DNA of 64,000 bases from an uncultured Dysosmobacter sp. (GTDB lineage: Bacteria > Bacillota > Clostridia > Oscillospirales > Oscillospiraceae). Both the position numbers and the translations under genes were made by a program. How positions within the stretch are numbered: position 1 is the first letter of the stretch; each line of letters opens with the position of its first letter. Positions 8,409 to 17,081 of the stretch are shown here, one piece after another. The stretch is from the NCBI GenBank assembly GCA_934565855.1, contig CAKTIO010000010.1:1-64000 (forward strand), read 5' to 3'. A model generated the notes under the pieces. That model searched no databases. It was not told the DNA's origin and worked only from the letters and a program-made list of their open reading frames with translations.

Positions 8409-9368
8409 ATGAAACTCGTTGTTTTGGACGGTTATCTGGTCGGCACGGGAGGGTGCAGCTGGGAACCCCTTTCCCAGCACGGAGATCTGCTTTATTACGA
8501 TGAAACGTCTGGCGAGGATGATGTTGCCGCGCGCATTGGCGACGCAGACGCCGCCTTTACCAACCGCTGCCCCATCACTGCCGAAACCATACGCCGCTGC
8601 CCCAAGCTGAAGCTCATTCACAGCTTCGGCACCGGCTTCAACCAGATCGACCTTGCCGCCGCACAGGAGCGGGGCATCGTTGTCTGCAACACTCCCGGCT
8701 ACGGACGCGGTGCCGTGGCGCAGATGGCTGTGGCGCTGATGTTCGCCATTGCACGGAACGTCAGCACCTTTGACCACTATTTGAAAACCGTCGGCTGGAC
8801 AGACCGCTCCGATCCCAAGCTGTGCGCCATCCGGCAGATGGAGCTGACCGGAAAGACGCTGGGCATCATCGGCATGGGCGACATCGGCTACGCCGTTGCA
8901 CGGGTCGCTATGGCAATGGACATGCAGGTGCTGGCTTACCGCCGCACACCGGACCCCACTCTGGAATGTGACCAGCTGCACTACACCGATCTGGACACTC
9001 TGCTTGCCAACAGCGATATCGTCAGTGTCCACTGCCCGCTGAACGACCACACTCAAAAAATGATCGACACCAACGCCATTTCCAAAATGAAGGACGGCGC
9101 TATCCTCATCAACACCAGCCGCGGCGCCGTGCTGGATGAAGGCGCCGTGCTGGATGCTCTGAATTCCGGAAAGCTCTACGCAGCCGGTCTGGATGTATTC
9201 GCCCAGGAGCCCTGCGGCAAAAATCATCCGCTGGCATGCCATCCCCGCTGTGTCGCCACGCCACATGTCGCTTGGACACCGCTGGAAACCCGGCAGCACA
9301 TCATTGATATGGCAGGCGATACACTGGCAGCCTTCCTGTCCGGCTCTCCTATTCACCGCGTAGGTTAA
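8409..9368 (+). CDS. D-2-hydroxyacid dehydrogenase, NAD-dependent
   Basis: A 319-residue dehydrogenase of the phosphoglycerate/glyoxylate reductase superfamily that interconverts a 2-oxoacid and a D-2-hydroxyacid with NAD(P)H. The Rossmann signature GIIGMGDIG begins near residue 155. The catalytic Arg lies in NTSRGAVLDE, the Glu in AQEPC, and the His in TPHVAWTP. The ribosome site AAAGGAG is eight bases from the ATG. A terminator lies on each side, so it is a single-gene unit. It could reduce the 2-oxoacid made by the neighbouring transaminase, but that is inference. Confidence 0.92.
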   Translation: MKLVVLDGYLVGTGGCSWEPLSQHGDLLYYDETSGEDDVAARIGDADAAFTNRCPITAETIRRCPKLKLIHSFGTGFNQIDLAAAQERGIVVCNTPGYGRGAVAQMAVALMFAIARNVSTFDHYLKTVGWTDRSDPKLCAIRQMELTGKTLGIIGMGDIGYAVARVAMAMDMQVLAYRRTPDPTLECDQLHYTDLDTLLANSDIVSVHCPLNDHTQKMIDTNAISKMKDGAILINTSRGAVLDEGAVLDALNSGKLYAAGLDVFAQEPCGKNHPLACHPRCVATPHVAWTPLETRQHIIDMAGDTLAAFLSGSPIHRVG

Positions 9369-9388
9369 ACCGCTTCCGCAAAAAATCA

Positions 9389-9430
9389 GCAGGCGCATGA
9401 AACATGAGATTCATGCGCCTGCCTTTTTCT
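9389..9430. terminator. Bidirectional-looking terminator between dehydrogenase and ftsH
   Basis: A perfect 12-bp stem, GCAGGCGCATGA (9389-9400) with TCATGCGCCTGC (9411-9422), is followed by TTTTTCTTTT on the plus strand and preceded by A-rich sequence. The genes converge here. Confidence 0.9.
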
Positions 9431-9449
9431 TTTCTTCGTCCGTCGGCGG

Positions 9450-11264
9450 TCATCCGTTCAGGATACTCATAAATTCCTCGCCGGTAATGGTCTCCTTTTC
9501 ATACAGAAACCCTGCCAGCTGATCCAGCTTTTCCCGGTTTTCCGTCAGAATGGAAACCGCCTTCTCATGCTCCTTCTTCACCAGCTCTACCACCTGCTGG
9601 TCGATGCGGGTCTGTGTCTCCGCGGAGCATGCCAGTGAGGCGTCTCCGCCCAGATACTGATTGCTGACCGTTTCCAGCGCCACCATGTCGAAATCCTCAC
9701 TCATACCGTAACGGGTGATCATGGCGCGTGCCAGCTTCGTCGCCTGCTCGATATCATTGGAAGCCCCTGTGGTCACGGAGCCAAACACCACTTCCTCTGC
9801 CGCGCGTCCGCCGGTGAATGTGGCGATCTTGTTTTCGATCTCCTCCTTGCTCATCAGGTAGTGGTTGCCCTCCTCCACCTGCATGGTGTAGCCCAGCGCG
9901 CCGGAGGTCCGGGGAACAATGGTGATTTTCTGCACCGGAGCGGAATTGCTCTGCTTTGCCGCCACCAGCGCATGACCGATCTCATGGTACGCTACGATCT
10001 TTTTCTCATGGTCCGTCATGATGGCGTTTTTCTTCTGGTAGCCTGCAATGACCACCTCGATGCTCTCCTCCAGATCCGCCTGGGTGGCAAAGCGCCGTCC
10101 ATCCCGCACAGCACGAAGCGCCGCTTCATTGACAATGTTGGCAAGCTCCGCGCCGGATGCGCCGGATGCCATCCGCGCCACCTTATTGAAGTCCACATCC
10201 TCCGCGATCTTGATTTTTCTGGCATGGACCTTTAAAATCTCCTCGCGTCCCTTCAGGTCCGGCAGCTCCACCGGAACCCGGCGGTCAAACCGTCCCGGGC
10301 GGGTCAGGGCAGGGTCCAGAGACTCCGGGCGATTGGTCGCCGCCAGAATGATTACACCGTTGTTTCCCTCAAAGCCATCCATTTCCGTCAGCAGTTGGTT
10401 CAGAGTCTGCTCCCGTTCGTCGTTTCCGCCGACCTGACCGTCCCGCTTTTTTCCGATGGCGTCGATCTCGTCAATGAACACGATGCAGGGCGCTTTCTCC
10501 TTCGCCTGCCGGAACAGGTCCCGGACCTTGGAAGCGCCCATGCCCACAAACATCTCTACAAATTCAGAGCCGGACATGGAAAAAAACGGCACGCTGGCTT
10601 CACCGGCAACCGCCTTTGCCAGCATGGTCTTTCCGGTTCCCGGAGGACCCACCAGCAGGATACCTTTGGGCATAGACGCGCCGATCTCCTGATATTTTTC
10701 CGGGTCATGGAGGTAATCCACAATCTCGGACAGGTTTTCCTTTGCCTCGTCCTCTCCGGCAACGTCAGAAAATTTGATGCCCTCTGCCGACTTGACATAG
10801 ACCCGGGCATTGGATTTCCCCATATTGAACATCATGGAGTTTCCGCCGCCCATTTTCTGCATCAGCTTTCGGGACATGAACTGTCCAATGGCAATAAACA
10901 CCACCAGCGGAACGATCCAGCCCATCAGGCTGACCAGAAAGGAGGTCTGCTCAATCTCCTCGCCGGAGGTAGAGATGCCCGCCTTCAGCAGCCGGGGAAT
11001 CAGCTGGTCGTCCGGGACCATAGCAGTCTTATACACCGCGGTCTTTTTGGCGTCTGTAAACAGGATCCGGTTGTTCTGCTGCTGGATCTCCACCTCGCCC
11101 ACTTCTCCGTTTTCCGTCATGGTAACAAAGGTGTTGTAGTCCACATCCTTGATCTGATGCTCCGTGATCCACGGCATGCCGAGGAAATTGAACACCAGCA
11201 GAAACACCATCACCAGCACATAGTAATAGACCAATGGCTTTTTCGGTGATTTTACTTCATTCAT
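9450..11264 (-). CDS. ftsH: ATP-dependent zinc metalloprotease FtsH
   Basis: A 604-residue membrane AAA+ protease that degrades misassembled membrane proteins and selected regulators. Membrane segments at about residues 10-30 and 105-125 flank an extracytoplasmic domain. Walker [11 protein letters not shown], Walker [12 protein letters not shown] and the arginine-finger region [10 protein letters not shown] are present. The zinc site HEIGH lies near residue 425. The ribosome site AAGGAG precedes the ATG at 11262-11264. The small coiled-coil gene ends 12 bases upstream, so the two form an operon. Confidence 0.97.
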   Translation of the reverse strand: MNEVKSPKKPLVYYYVLVMVFLLVFNFLGMPWITEHQIKDVDYNTFVTMTENGEVGEVEIQQQNNRILFTDAKKTAVYKTAMVPDDQLIPRLLKAGISTSGEEIEQTSFLVSLMGWIVPLVVFIAIGQFMSRKLMQKMGGGNSMMFNMGKSNARVYVKSAEGIKFSDVAGEDEAKENLSEIVDYLHDPEKYQEIGASMPKGILLVGPPGTGKTMLAKAVAGEASVPFFSMSGSEFVEMFVGMGASKVRDLFRQAKEKAPCIVFIDEIDAIGKKRDGQVGGNDEREQTLNQLLTEMDGFEGNNGVIILAATNRPESLDPALTRPGRFDRRVPVELPDLKGREEILKVHARKIKIAEDVDFNKVARMASGASGAELANIVNEAALRAVRDGRRFATQADLEESIEVVIAGYQKKNAIMTDHEKKIVAYHEIGHALVAAKQSNSAPVQKITIVPRTSGALGYTMQVEEGNHYLMSKEEIENKIATFTGGRAAEEVVFGSVTTGASNDIEQATKLARAMITRYGMSEDFDMVALETVSNQYLGGDASLACSAETQTRIDQQVVELVKKEHEKAVSILTENREKLDQLAGFLYEKETITGEEFMSILNG

Positions 11265-11276
11265 TTGCGTACTCCT

Positions 11277-11738
11277 TCATTTATTATTTGTTTTCTTAAT
11301 TGAATCAGACCGGTCCGCAGTCTCCTCCTCACAGGTCATTTGCAGATCCAGCGCCGCTAACGCCGCCAGCTGGGCATGGCGCACCGCCTGCGCGGCAAAG
11401 TCCATCGCGTATTCTCCATACAGGCTTGCAGCCTCCGCCCGGTCTGTGGTACAGTCGCTTCCGGCACTGTGCAGGTACTCCGGCAGCTCGTCCTGCAAAA
11501 TACGCCTTAGTTTCCGGTCATAGTCCAGCTGGACCGCGGACAATGCTGTGACCGCCGGAGAGCGTCCGGCTTTTGCACTCCGCTGCATCTGCTGTTCCGA
11601 CCTCCGGTACTCACGGCGGAGCCTTTGGATCTCCCGGCGGATGCTCTCGTGATCCCTCTGCCGGTCCCGCTGCATCTGATGGATGGTCTGCTCCAGCTGC
11701 CGCAGCTTGACTGTGTAGGCATCGTCTTTCTCGCTCAT
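11277..11738 (-). CDS. Small coiled-coil protein upstream of ftsH, unknown function
   Basis: The 153-residue product has no family I recognise. Residues 1-60 are heptad-like and highly charged (Arg/Glu/Gln-rich), predicting a long coiled coil. The rest is Ala-rich helix ending in KKTNNK. There is no signal peptide or membrane segment. I start at 11738 (MSEKDDAY), with GAAGGGA upstream; the frame is open to 11996 but that extension has no good start. Only 12 bases separate it from ftsH, so it could be an adaptor or cofactor of that protease, but nothing in the sequence proves this. Confidence 0.65.
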   Translation of the reverse strand: MSEKDDAYTVKLRQLEQTIHQMQRDRQRDHESIRREIQRLRREYRRSEQQMQRSAKAGRSPAVTALSAVQLDYDRKLRRILQDELPEYLHSAGSDCTTDRAEAASLYGEYAMDFAAQAVRHAQLAALAALDLQMTCEEETADRSDSIKKTNNK

Positions 11739-11821
11739 TCCGCACCATCCCTTCCGTCCTGCGATGTCAGTCTTCTTATAGCAAATCCATCCGGATTTCA
11801 CCACTATCAGTTTTCGCCTTC

Positions 11822-11849
11822 TGTATGGACAGATGCGAAAATATGTCAA
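11822..11849 (-). promoter_or_regulatory. Weak candidate promoter of the coiled-coil/ftsH operon
   Basis: A perfect -35 box TTGACA (11844-11849) is followed 16 bases later by CATACA (11822-11827), a poor -10. Position and direction fit, but the -10 match is weak. Confidence 0.3.
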
Positions 11850-11973
11850 TCTTCTTGACACATCCTCCCATTTGTCTATACAAATCGAAAAATCTGGGAA
11901 TGTGCAGGCGATCCCTTCTCTGCTATTCTGTCCTTGCTGCTTCTCCGATCTGCATGCTTTTTCCGCAGAACGC

Positions 11974-12000
11974 AAAAAAGAGATGCCCATAGGCATCTCT
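11974..12000 (-). terminator. Intrinsic terminator of the TetR gene
   Basis: On the minus strand the stem AGAGATGCC / GGCATCTCT (11992-12000 with 11979-11987) is followed by a T-run. The hairpin overlaps the stop codon of the regulator gene. Confidence 0.85.
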
Positions 12001-12545
12001 TACTCCGTCTCTGTCTGCTCCCTCACATGGGCGGTCAGCAGCCGGCGCATCTGCTGCGTCACCCGTTTTCGATCCGTCCGCTTTTTCCCGCAGCGTTCGA
12101 TCATCAGTCCTACGATTCCATAGGTGTAGAAGCTCAGCGCCATCTCCATATCCTCATAGGGAATGTCCGTTTTCAGGTTTTTTCTCTGCATCTGCTCCTG
12201 CAAATATGCACGGACCGCCTTTGCCAGTATCTGCTCGATCTGTTCCCGCTTCTGGGAGTGCAGCAGCTTCTGCATCAGGGCGTCCGCTTCATCCGCGGCG
12301 GTCATGAACTCATCCAGCACCGCGCCGGAATCCTCCATTTCCAGGCTGCGCTCCGACAGCCTTTGAAACGCCTGCTCCACAGACCACTCGATAACCTCTA
12401 AAAGGTCCTGAAAGTGATAGTAAAAGGACTGCCGGGAGATATTGCACCGCTCCACCAGATCCTTTACTGTAATTTTATCAATATCCTTTTCCTTTGACAT
12501 CTGCACAAAGGAATCGGCGATCATTGCTTTGACATTGACCGGCAC
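12000..12545 (-). CDS. TetR-family regulator, DhaS-like
   Basis: A 181-residue TetR-fold regulator. The helix-turn-helix is clear (ITVKDLVERCNISRQSFYYHF, split here as ITVKDLVERC and NISRQSFYYHF, residues 25-45), and the variable C-terminal domain would bind a ligand. The start is GTG at 12543-12545, behind a G-rich Shine-Dalgarno; an ATG eight bases upstream is out of frame. It is divergent from the TauE/SafE-type permease, the usual arrangement for a local repressor, so it probably controls that permease and itself. Confidence 0.88.
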   Translation of the reverse strand: MPVNVKAMIADSFVQMSKEKDIDKITVKDLVERCNISRQSFYYHFQDLLEVIEWSVEQAFQRLSERSLEMEDSGAVLDEFMTAADEADALMQKLLHSQKREQIEQILAKAVRAYLQEQMQRKNLKTDIPYEDMEMALSFYTYGIVGLMIERCGKKRTDRKRVTQQMRRLLTAHVREQTETE

Positions 12546-12668
12546 AGCGGCATCCCCCCCTCGCTGCTGTTCAGTTTACCACAGGGCAGACGCCGCTGTC
12601 TACAAACATTCTGTAAAGAAGTCTCTTATGCGCAGAACTGCCATTTCACAAAACAGGAGGTCTTTTCC

Positions 12669-13448
12669 TTGACACATCTACTCTTTACCATTGTCATCAC
12701 TCTTTTTGCCGGCATGGGCGCCGGTCTTGGCACCGGCTTCGCCGGTATGAGCGCTGCGGCAGTCATCAGCCCCATGCTCATTACCTTTCTCGGCATGGAT
12801 CCCTATATGGCGGTGGGCATTGCACTGTCCTCTGACGTTCTCGCCAGCGCCGTGTCGGCGTACACCTATGGAAAGAACCGCAATCTGGACCTGAAGAATG
12901 GTCTGATCATGATGGCAAGCGTCCTGCTATTCACGGTAGTAGGCAGCTGTGCGGCAAGCCTGGTCCCCTCCGGAACGATGGGCAATTTTTCCGTGTTCAT
13001 GACCTTCCTGCTGGGCGTCAAATTCATTGTCAAGCCAGTGATGACCACCAAGGAAGCCATGCAGGGCGTCTCCCCCAGAAAGCGCGCCGTTCAATCTCTT
13101 CTGTGCGGCATTCTTATTGGCTTTATCTGCGGCTTCATCGGCGCGGGCGGCGGAATGATGATGCTTCTGATCCTGACATCCGTGCTGGGCTACGAGATGA
13201 AAACCGCTGTGGGAACCAGCGTGTTCATCATGACGTTTACCGCCCTGACTGGAGCGGTTTCCCACTTCATCATCGGCGGCACGCCGGATTGGACGGTCTT
13301 TATTCTGTGCGTACTGTTCACACTGGTCTGGGCAAGAATCGCCGCTGTCTTTGCCAACAAGGCGGAACCGAAAACCCTGAACCGCGCCACCGGTGTCGTG
13401 CTGGTCATTCTGGGCATCGTGGTGCTGCTGTTCTCCCTGCTGAGCTGA
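12669..13448 (+). CDS. TauE/SafE (TSUP) family permease
   Basis: A 259-residue polytopic protein of the TSUP family, whose known members export sulfite, sulfoacetate or other small sulfur-containing anions. About seven to eight hydrophobic segments are visible, including the glycine-rich repeats MGAGLGTGFAGMSAAAV and GFIGAGGGMMML, one in each half. Translation probably begins at TTG 12669, because AGGAGG is positioned eight bases upstream and the sequence following matches family N-termini. It is transcribed away from a TetR-family gene that may regulate it. Substrate is unknown. Confidence 0.85.
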   Translation: MTHLLFTIVITLFAGMGAGLGTGFAGMSAAAVISPMLITFLGMDPYMAVGIALSSDVLASAVSAYTYGKNRNLDLKNGLIMMASVLLFTVVGSCAASLVPSGTMGNFSVFMTFLLGVKFIVKPVMTTKEAMQGVSPRKRAVQSLLCGILIGFICGFIGAGGGMMMLLILTSVLGYEMKTAVGTSVFIMTFTALTGAVSHFIIGGTPDWTVFILCVLFTLVWARIAAVFANKAEPKTLNRATGVVLVILGIVVLLFSLLS

Positions 13449-13511
13449 GGAAGCTTTACTCCAAAAGCTGCATGCTATAGCGTGTAGTCTTCAAGGTAAG
13501 TATAAAACCGC

Positions 13512-14537
13512 TCATAATTCCAACTCTGTCGCACCGCAACATTCATACCCTGGATGTGCGTCCTTGTCGGGTTCTCTATAAGCATATGGGTAACAGCAAT
13601 ACACAGCATATTTGTTATAAACGCCGCTGCGTCTCTTCGCTACTATCATCGCGCAATATTTACAATAGCGGCACCCAGCTTCTCCAACCAAGGTCAATTC
13701 AAATTTCTTCCTGCGGTCACAGATATATGCATTCTGCGGCTTTCCCTTTTCTCCTATGTATTTTTTTGAGTACCGAAATCCCTTAATATGTGCTTCTTCT
13801 TTTAAAGCCTTGATAGATGACTCCACTCTTTCCCTACGCTTAGTCTCAAGGGGAAGGAAGAATTCTTCCACATTCTCAAGCTCTTCCATAGCAATAGCTT
13901 CTTCACTGACCGCAAACCGGGAAAGATCTACAGATCCATCCGCATGTCCCCTCGTCCATACAACACGTCTGATTTCCGTCGTTCCCTCCTCGTTATCATG
14001 CAAATGCAAATATATCGCATGAAATCTATCGTAATCTGTAAGAGGTTTATCCAACGAGCTAAATATTCTCATTGGATGGCTCCAACGAAATTTTGTAGTA
14101 GTATCATCATTAAGACGCTGGATGCTATCTGACGCAACTCTATCCCGAACGTCAAATATCCACACAAGACGATACCCGCTGCTCTTGAAAAACCTGTTTC
14201 TGTCCTCAAATTCCTCCGCAGAAATCGGACTATGCTGCATCTCAATTACAATGTTGCCAATACATACGTCCGCCCGATGTGTTTTCCCGCCCTGCCTGAT
14301 GACGACCTCCCTCTTTTCAATAGGAAAAAACTCCTGCATTCGACGGTGCCATTCTGACATATCGTAGCTCCACTCATCTTCACACCTACCATCTGATACA
14401 TGGGCAAAATGCTCCGTATTCACCAGTCCTGTTTTCAGGATAACAGGATTTCCACAAACCGGGCAGAAGTAAGTACTCTCCTTATTCGCGTCCGATGCTC
14501 TTATACGCTTCCCGTTGCCATCCTTTGCAATATACAT
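13512..14537 (-). CDS. CoiA-like PD-(D/E)XK nuclease-family protein
   Basis: A 341-residue protein resembling competence protein CoiA. It opens with a Cys-pair module (YFCPVCGNPVILKTG, residues 27-41) followed by HFAH. The nuclease-like core is HRADVCIGNIVIEMQHSPIS, split as HRADVCIGN and IVIEMQHSPIS, about residues 89-109. It holds the D...ExQ pattern of the family. A C-terminal Cys cluster (CRYCKYC ... CC) could bind zinc. Base composition is clearly more AT-rich than its neighbours, suggesting acquisition by transfer. No other competence gene lies nearby, so a role in DNA uptake, defence or repair cannot be chosen. The RBS AAGGGGA supports the ATG at 14537. Confidence 0.75.
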   Translation of the reverse strand: MYIAKDGNGKRIRASDANKESTYFCPVCGNPVILKTGLVNTEHFAHVSDGRCEDEWSYDMSEWHRRMQEFFPIEKREVVIRQGGKTHRADVCIGNIVIEMQHSPISAEEFEDRNRFFKSSGYRLVWIFDVRDRVASDSIQRLNDDTTTKFRWSHPMRIFSSLDKPLTDYDRFHAIYLHLHDNEEGTTEIRRVVWTRGHADGSVDLSRFAVSEEAIAMEELENVEEFFLPLETKRRERVESSIKALKEEAHIKGFRYSKKYIGEKGKPQNAYICDRRKKFELTLVGEAGCRYCKYCAMIVAKRRSGVYNKYAVYCCYPYAYREPDKDAHPGYECCGATELEL

Positions 14538-14685
14538 AAGACATGTCCCCTTAAAGCGTTCTTTTCTGCTGTTTTTTTATTATCATACCATGTAATTTAC
14601 ACTAAAGCCATATCCCGAAAAATATCAGCCAGCAAAGAATAAGCTACATCAAATTCAAGATACCCCTTACATTACATTTTCCATG

Positions 14686-14714
14686 TTGCACTGCCGGCTT
14701 TTTCGTATTATAAT
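14686..14714 (+). promoter_or_regulatory. Promoter of murC
   Basis: The -35 box TTGCAC (14686-14691) and -10 box TATAAT (14709-14714) are 17 bases apart, about 100 bases upstream of the murC start. The rest of the 275-base gap between the CoiA-like gene and murC shows nothing I can name. Confidence 0.75.
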
Positions 14715-14812
14715 GAGTTGTTCCGGAGGATACTATCTCTGTCTAATCCGCATCCGGACGCTTTTCTTAACGAAAACGCGGCGCTTGCCGCTTAAAGGAG
14801 TATCATGCCGCT

Positions 14813-16195
14813 ATGATGAACAATCCGAAACCCATTCGTGAGTACATCGTTCCCGGAAAACGCGCCCATCTGGTCGGTATCGGCGGCGTTTCCATGTGTC
14901 CGCTGGCAGAGGTCCTGCGGGGGATGGGGCTCCAGGTACAGGGCTCTGACATGAATGCCGGAGACTCTGTTCACCATCTGGAGGCTCTGGGCATTCCTGT
15001 TGCCATCGGTCACAGGGCAGAAAACCTCGGCGACTGTGACTTTGTCATCCGCACCGCCGCCGTACACGACGACAACCCGGAGATCTCCGGCGCGGTCGCC
15101 CGGGGCATTCCCGTGTACGAACGGGCACAGGCATGGGGCGCCATCATGCAGAACTACGCCAACGCCCTGTGCATCTCCGGTACCCACGGAAAAACCACCA
15201 CCACCTCCATGTGTACCCATATCTTTATGGCTGCCCAGCAGGACCCCACGGTAATGATCGGCGGAACGCTGCCGCTGCTGGGCTCCGGCTACCGCGTGGG
15301 CAAGGGCGACACCATCATCCTGGAATCCTGTGAATACTGCAACAGCTTCCTCAGCTTCTTCCCCACGGTCGCCGTGATTTTGAATGTGGAGGCTGACCAT
15401 CTGGATTTCTTCAAGGATCTGGAGGACATTGAGCACTCCTTCCGGAGATTTGCCCAACTGACACCCGACTCCGGTCATATCATTGCCAACGCGGACGACT
15501 CCGGCGCGATGGACGCGCTGAAGGAGCTGGGACGTCCGGTGTTTACCTTCGGTCTGGAGCATCCTGCCGACTGCACCGCTCAGAGCATCGTGCAGCAGGG
15601 CGGCTATCCGGAGTTCAATGTAGTCATTCACGGAAAGCCGTATGCCCATGTCAGGCTGCGCGTTCATGGACACCACAACATTCTCAATGCTCTGGCGGCT
15701 GCCAGCGCCTCCTACATTCTGGGACTGCCCGGCAGCGCTGTGGAAGCCGGTCTCGCAGAATTCACCGGGGCAAACCGCCGCTTTGAGAAAAAGGGTGTTT
15801 ACCACGGCGCGGATATTTACGATGACTACGCCCACCACCCCGATGAACTGCACGCCCTGCTGGAATCCGTACAGGAGTTGGGCTACAAGCGCATTATCGT
15901 TGCCTTCCAGCCCCACACCTACACCCGGACCCAGAAGCTGTTTGACCGCTTTGTGGAGGAACTGAAGCTTCCCGATATCGCCATTGTCGCAGAGATCTAC
16001 GCTGCCCGGGAAACCAACACCATCGGCATTTCCTCGGCGGACCTGTGCCGCAATATTCCCGGCTCCGTCTACTGCTCTACGCTGGATAAGGTCACGGACC
16101 AGCTGGCGCAGCTGGCGCAGCCCGGCGACCTGATCTTAACGGTGGGTGCAGGTGATATTTACCGCGCCGGTGAAAAGCTGCTGGAACGCGGCTAA
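14813..16195 (+). CDS. murC: UDP-N-acetylmuramate--L-alanine ligase
   Basis: A 460-residue cytoplasmic ligase that adds L-alanine to UDP-MurNAc, the first peptide step of peptidoglycan synthesis. The N-terminal Rossmann-like domain has HLVGIGGVSMCPLA (residues 17-30), the ATP loop is SGTHGKTTTTSM, and DDYAHHP plus FQPHTYTR mark the C-terminal domain. The Shine-Dalgarno AGGAG (14796-14800) is closer to a three-codon reading frame, ATG CCG CTA TGA (14805-14816), whose stop overlaps tandem ATG codons at 14813 and 14816. Either of those two could start MurC. A terminator follows. Confidence 0.96.
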   Translation: MMNNPKPIREYIVPGKRAHLVGIGGVSMCPLAEVLRGMGLQVQGSDMNAGDSVHHLEALGIPVAIGHRAENLGDCDFVIRTAAVHDDNPEISGAVARGIPVYERAQAWGAIMQNYANALCISGTHGKTTTTSMCTHIFMAAQQDPTVMIGGTLPLLGSGYRVGKGDTIILESCEYCNSFLSFFPTVAVILNVEADHLDFFKDLEDIEHSFRRFAQLTPDSGHIIANADDSGAMDALKELGRPVFTFGLEHPADCTAQSIVQQGGYPEFNVVIHGKPYAHVRLRVHGHHNILNALAAASASYILGLPGSAVEAGLAEFTGANRRFEKKGVYHGADIYDDYAHHPDELHALLESVQELGYKRIIVAFQPHTYTRTQKLFDRFVEELKLPDIAIVAEIYAARETNTIGISSADLCRNIPGSVYCSTLDKVTDQLAQLAQPGDLILTVGAGDIYRAGEKLLERG

Positions 16196-16219
16196 GCTTC
16201 TCTCCGTATCTGAAACAGA

Positions 16220-16265
16220 AAACAGGTGTATCCGGAGCCTGTCCCGGACACACCTGTTTCTTCTG
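16220..16265 (+). terminator. Intrinsic terminator after murC
   Basis: The stem AACAGGTGT..CCGG pairs with CCGG..ACACCTGTT (16220-16234 and 16244-16258) and is followed by a T-rich stretch. It lies between convergent genes and could serve both. Confidence 0.8.
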
Positions 16266-16275
16266 TTGTTCCGCC

Positions 16276-16881
16276 CTATTCACCCTGCTGCGGAAAAAGC
16301 GCCGCAAGGTCATACTGCCGTATCTGAAGCACCGCGTCCGGCTGGGTGGACGCCGCCCCGGCGGCATAGCCCTCCCACAATTCCAGCGGATAAAAAAAAC
16401 GGTCGCTCTCCTGCGGTCCGCCCCGCCATTCCCACCAGACACCGCTGCCGGACAGCTTTCCCAAAGCTTCCAGACGGACCCAATTTTGGAAAAATGCCTC
16501 TCTGGTGCCATCAAACTCCCGGCGCAGCCGCGGACTGACCGGGCGGAGCCTTTCCACATCGACCCCCACCGGTCCGGCGGAGACCGCTGCCAGCACTGCT
16601 CCCTCCGTATGGCTAAGACTGAACTGTACCTGCGGCTCTGTTGGAAAGTACGGCTTCCCAGCCTCTCCGCAGGCAACAGCGGGAAGTGTCTTCCAGCCAA
16701 GCGTTTCCCTCAGGAGCTGAAGAAGCACACCATAGGCACACAGCGGCTCCTGCCAGCGCTCCCTCCGGGTCCGCAGAAGCCGCTCTCTCCGCTGCGGCGG
16801 AAGCTGGGCAAGCAAAAGCGCCTCCTCCTGTTCCCTCAAGGGACGGATGCACCGCAACCCTCCGACCTGAATCTTTTCCAT
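16276..16881 (-). CDS. 4'-phosphopantetheinyl transferase (Sfp-like)
   Basis: A 201-residue protein of the Sfp/AcpS superfamily that moves the phosphopantetheine arm of CoA onto carrier proteins. The signature motifs are present: FSLSHTEGAVLAAVS, then GVDVERLRPV (magnesium-binding Asp and Glu), and WVRLEALGKLSGSG in place of the usual W(T/S)xKEAxxK. The Arg-Leu-Glu form of the last motif keeps the key Glu and Lys. It is shorter than Sfp (about 224) because the N-terminus is trimmed. No polyketide or NRPS genes lie nearby. Its own promoter (TTGCAC-17-TAAAAT) and the RBS GGAGGG support the start. Confidence 0.85.
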   Translation of the reverse strand: MEKIQVGGLRCIRPLREQEEALLLAQLPPQRRERLLRTRRERWQEPLCAYGVLLQLLRETLGWKTLPAVACGEAGKPYFPTEPQVQFSLSHTEGAVLAAVSAGPVGVDVERLRPVSPRLRREFDGTREAFFQNWVRLEALGKLSGSGVWWEWRGGPQESDRFFYPLELWEGYAAGAASTQPDAVLQIRQYDLAALFPQQGE

Positions 16882-16914
16882 GCCGCACCCTCCCCCGCCG
16901 TGAATTTTGACTGC

Positions 16915-16943
16915 ATTTTACCGCATTTTTCACCGCAGTGCAA
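16915..16943 (-). promoter_or_regulatory. Promoter of the phosphopantetheinyl transferase gene
   Basis: On the minus strand the -35 box TTGCAC (16938-16943) and -10 box TAAAAT (16915-16920) are separated by 17 bases. The A/T-rich block 16940-16980 probably also holds the divergent dnaG promoter, but I cannot fix its boxes. Confidence 0.6.
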
Positions 16944-17081
16944 ATTTTTAAAAATTTTTTGCGCCAAAAAAAAGGAAATTCCGATTTTTCTGCGTATATG
17001 TTATGTGTATGAAACAGTCAGTCCCTCTTTTTCGTATCATTTCCGGCATATCCGGCAAAGCTTTCAAGAAAGGAGAATCCG

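Noticed and set aside
11854..11881. Plus-strand TTGACA-16-TATACA promoter
   Set aside because: Good boxes, but it would transcribe only antisense into the TetR gene with no reading frame or stable RNA visible; left as a chance match in A/T-rich sequence.
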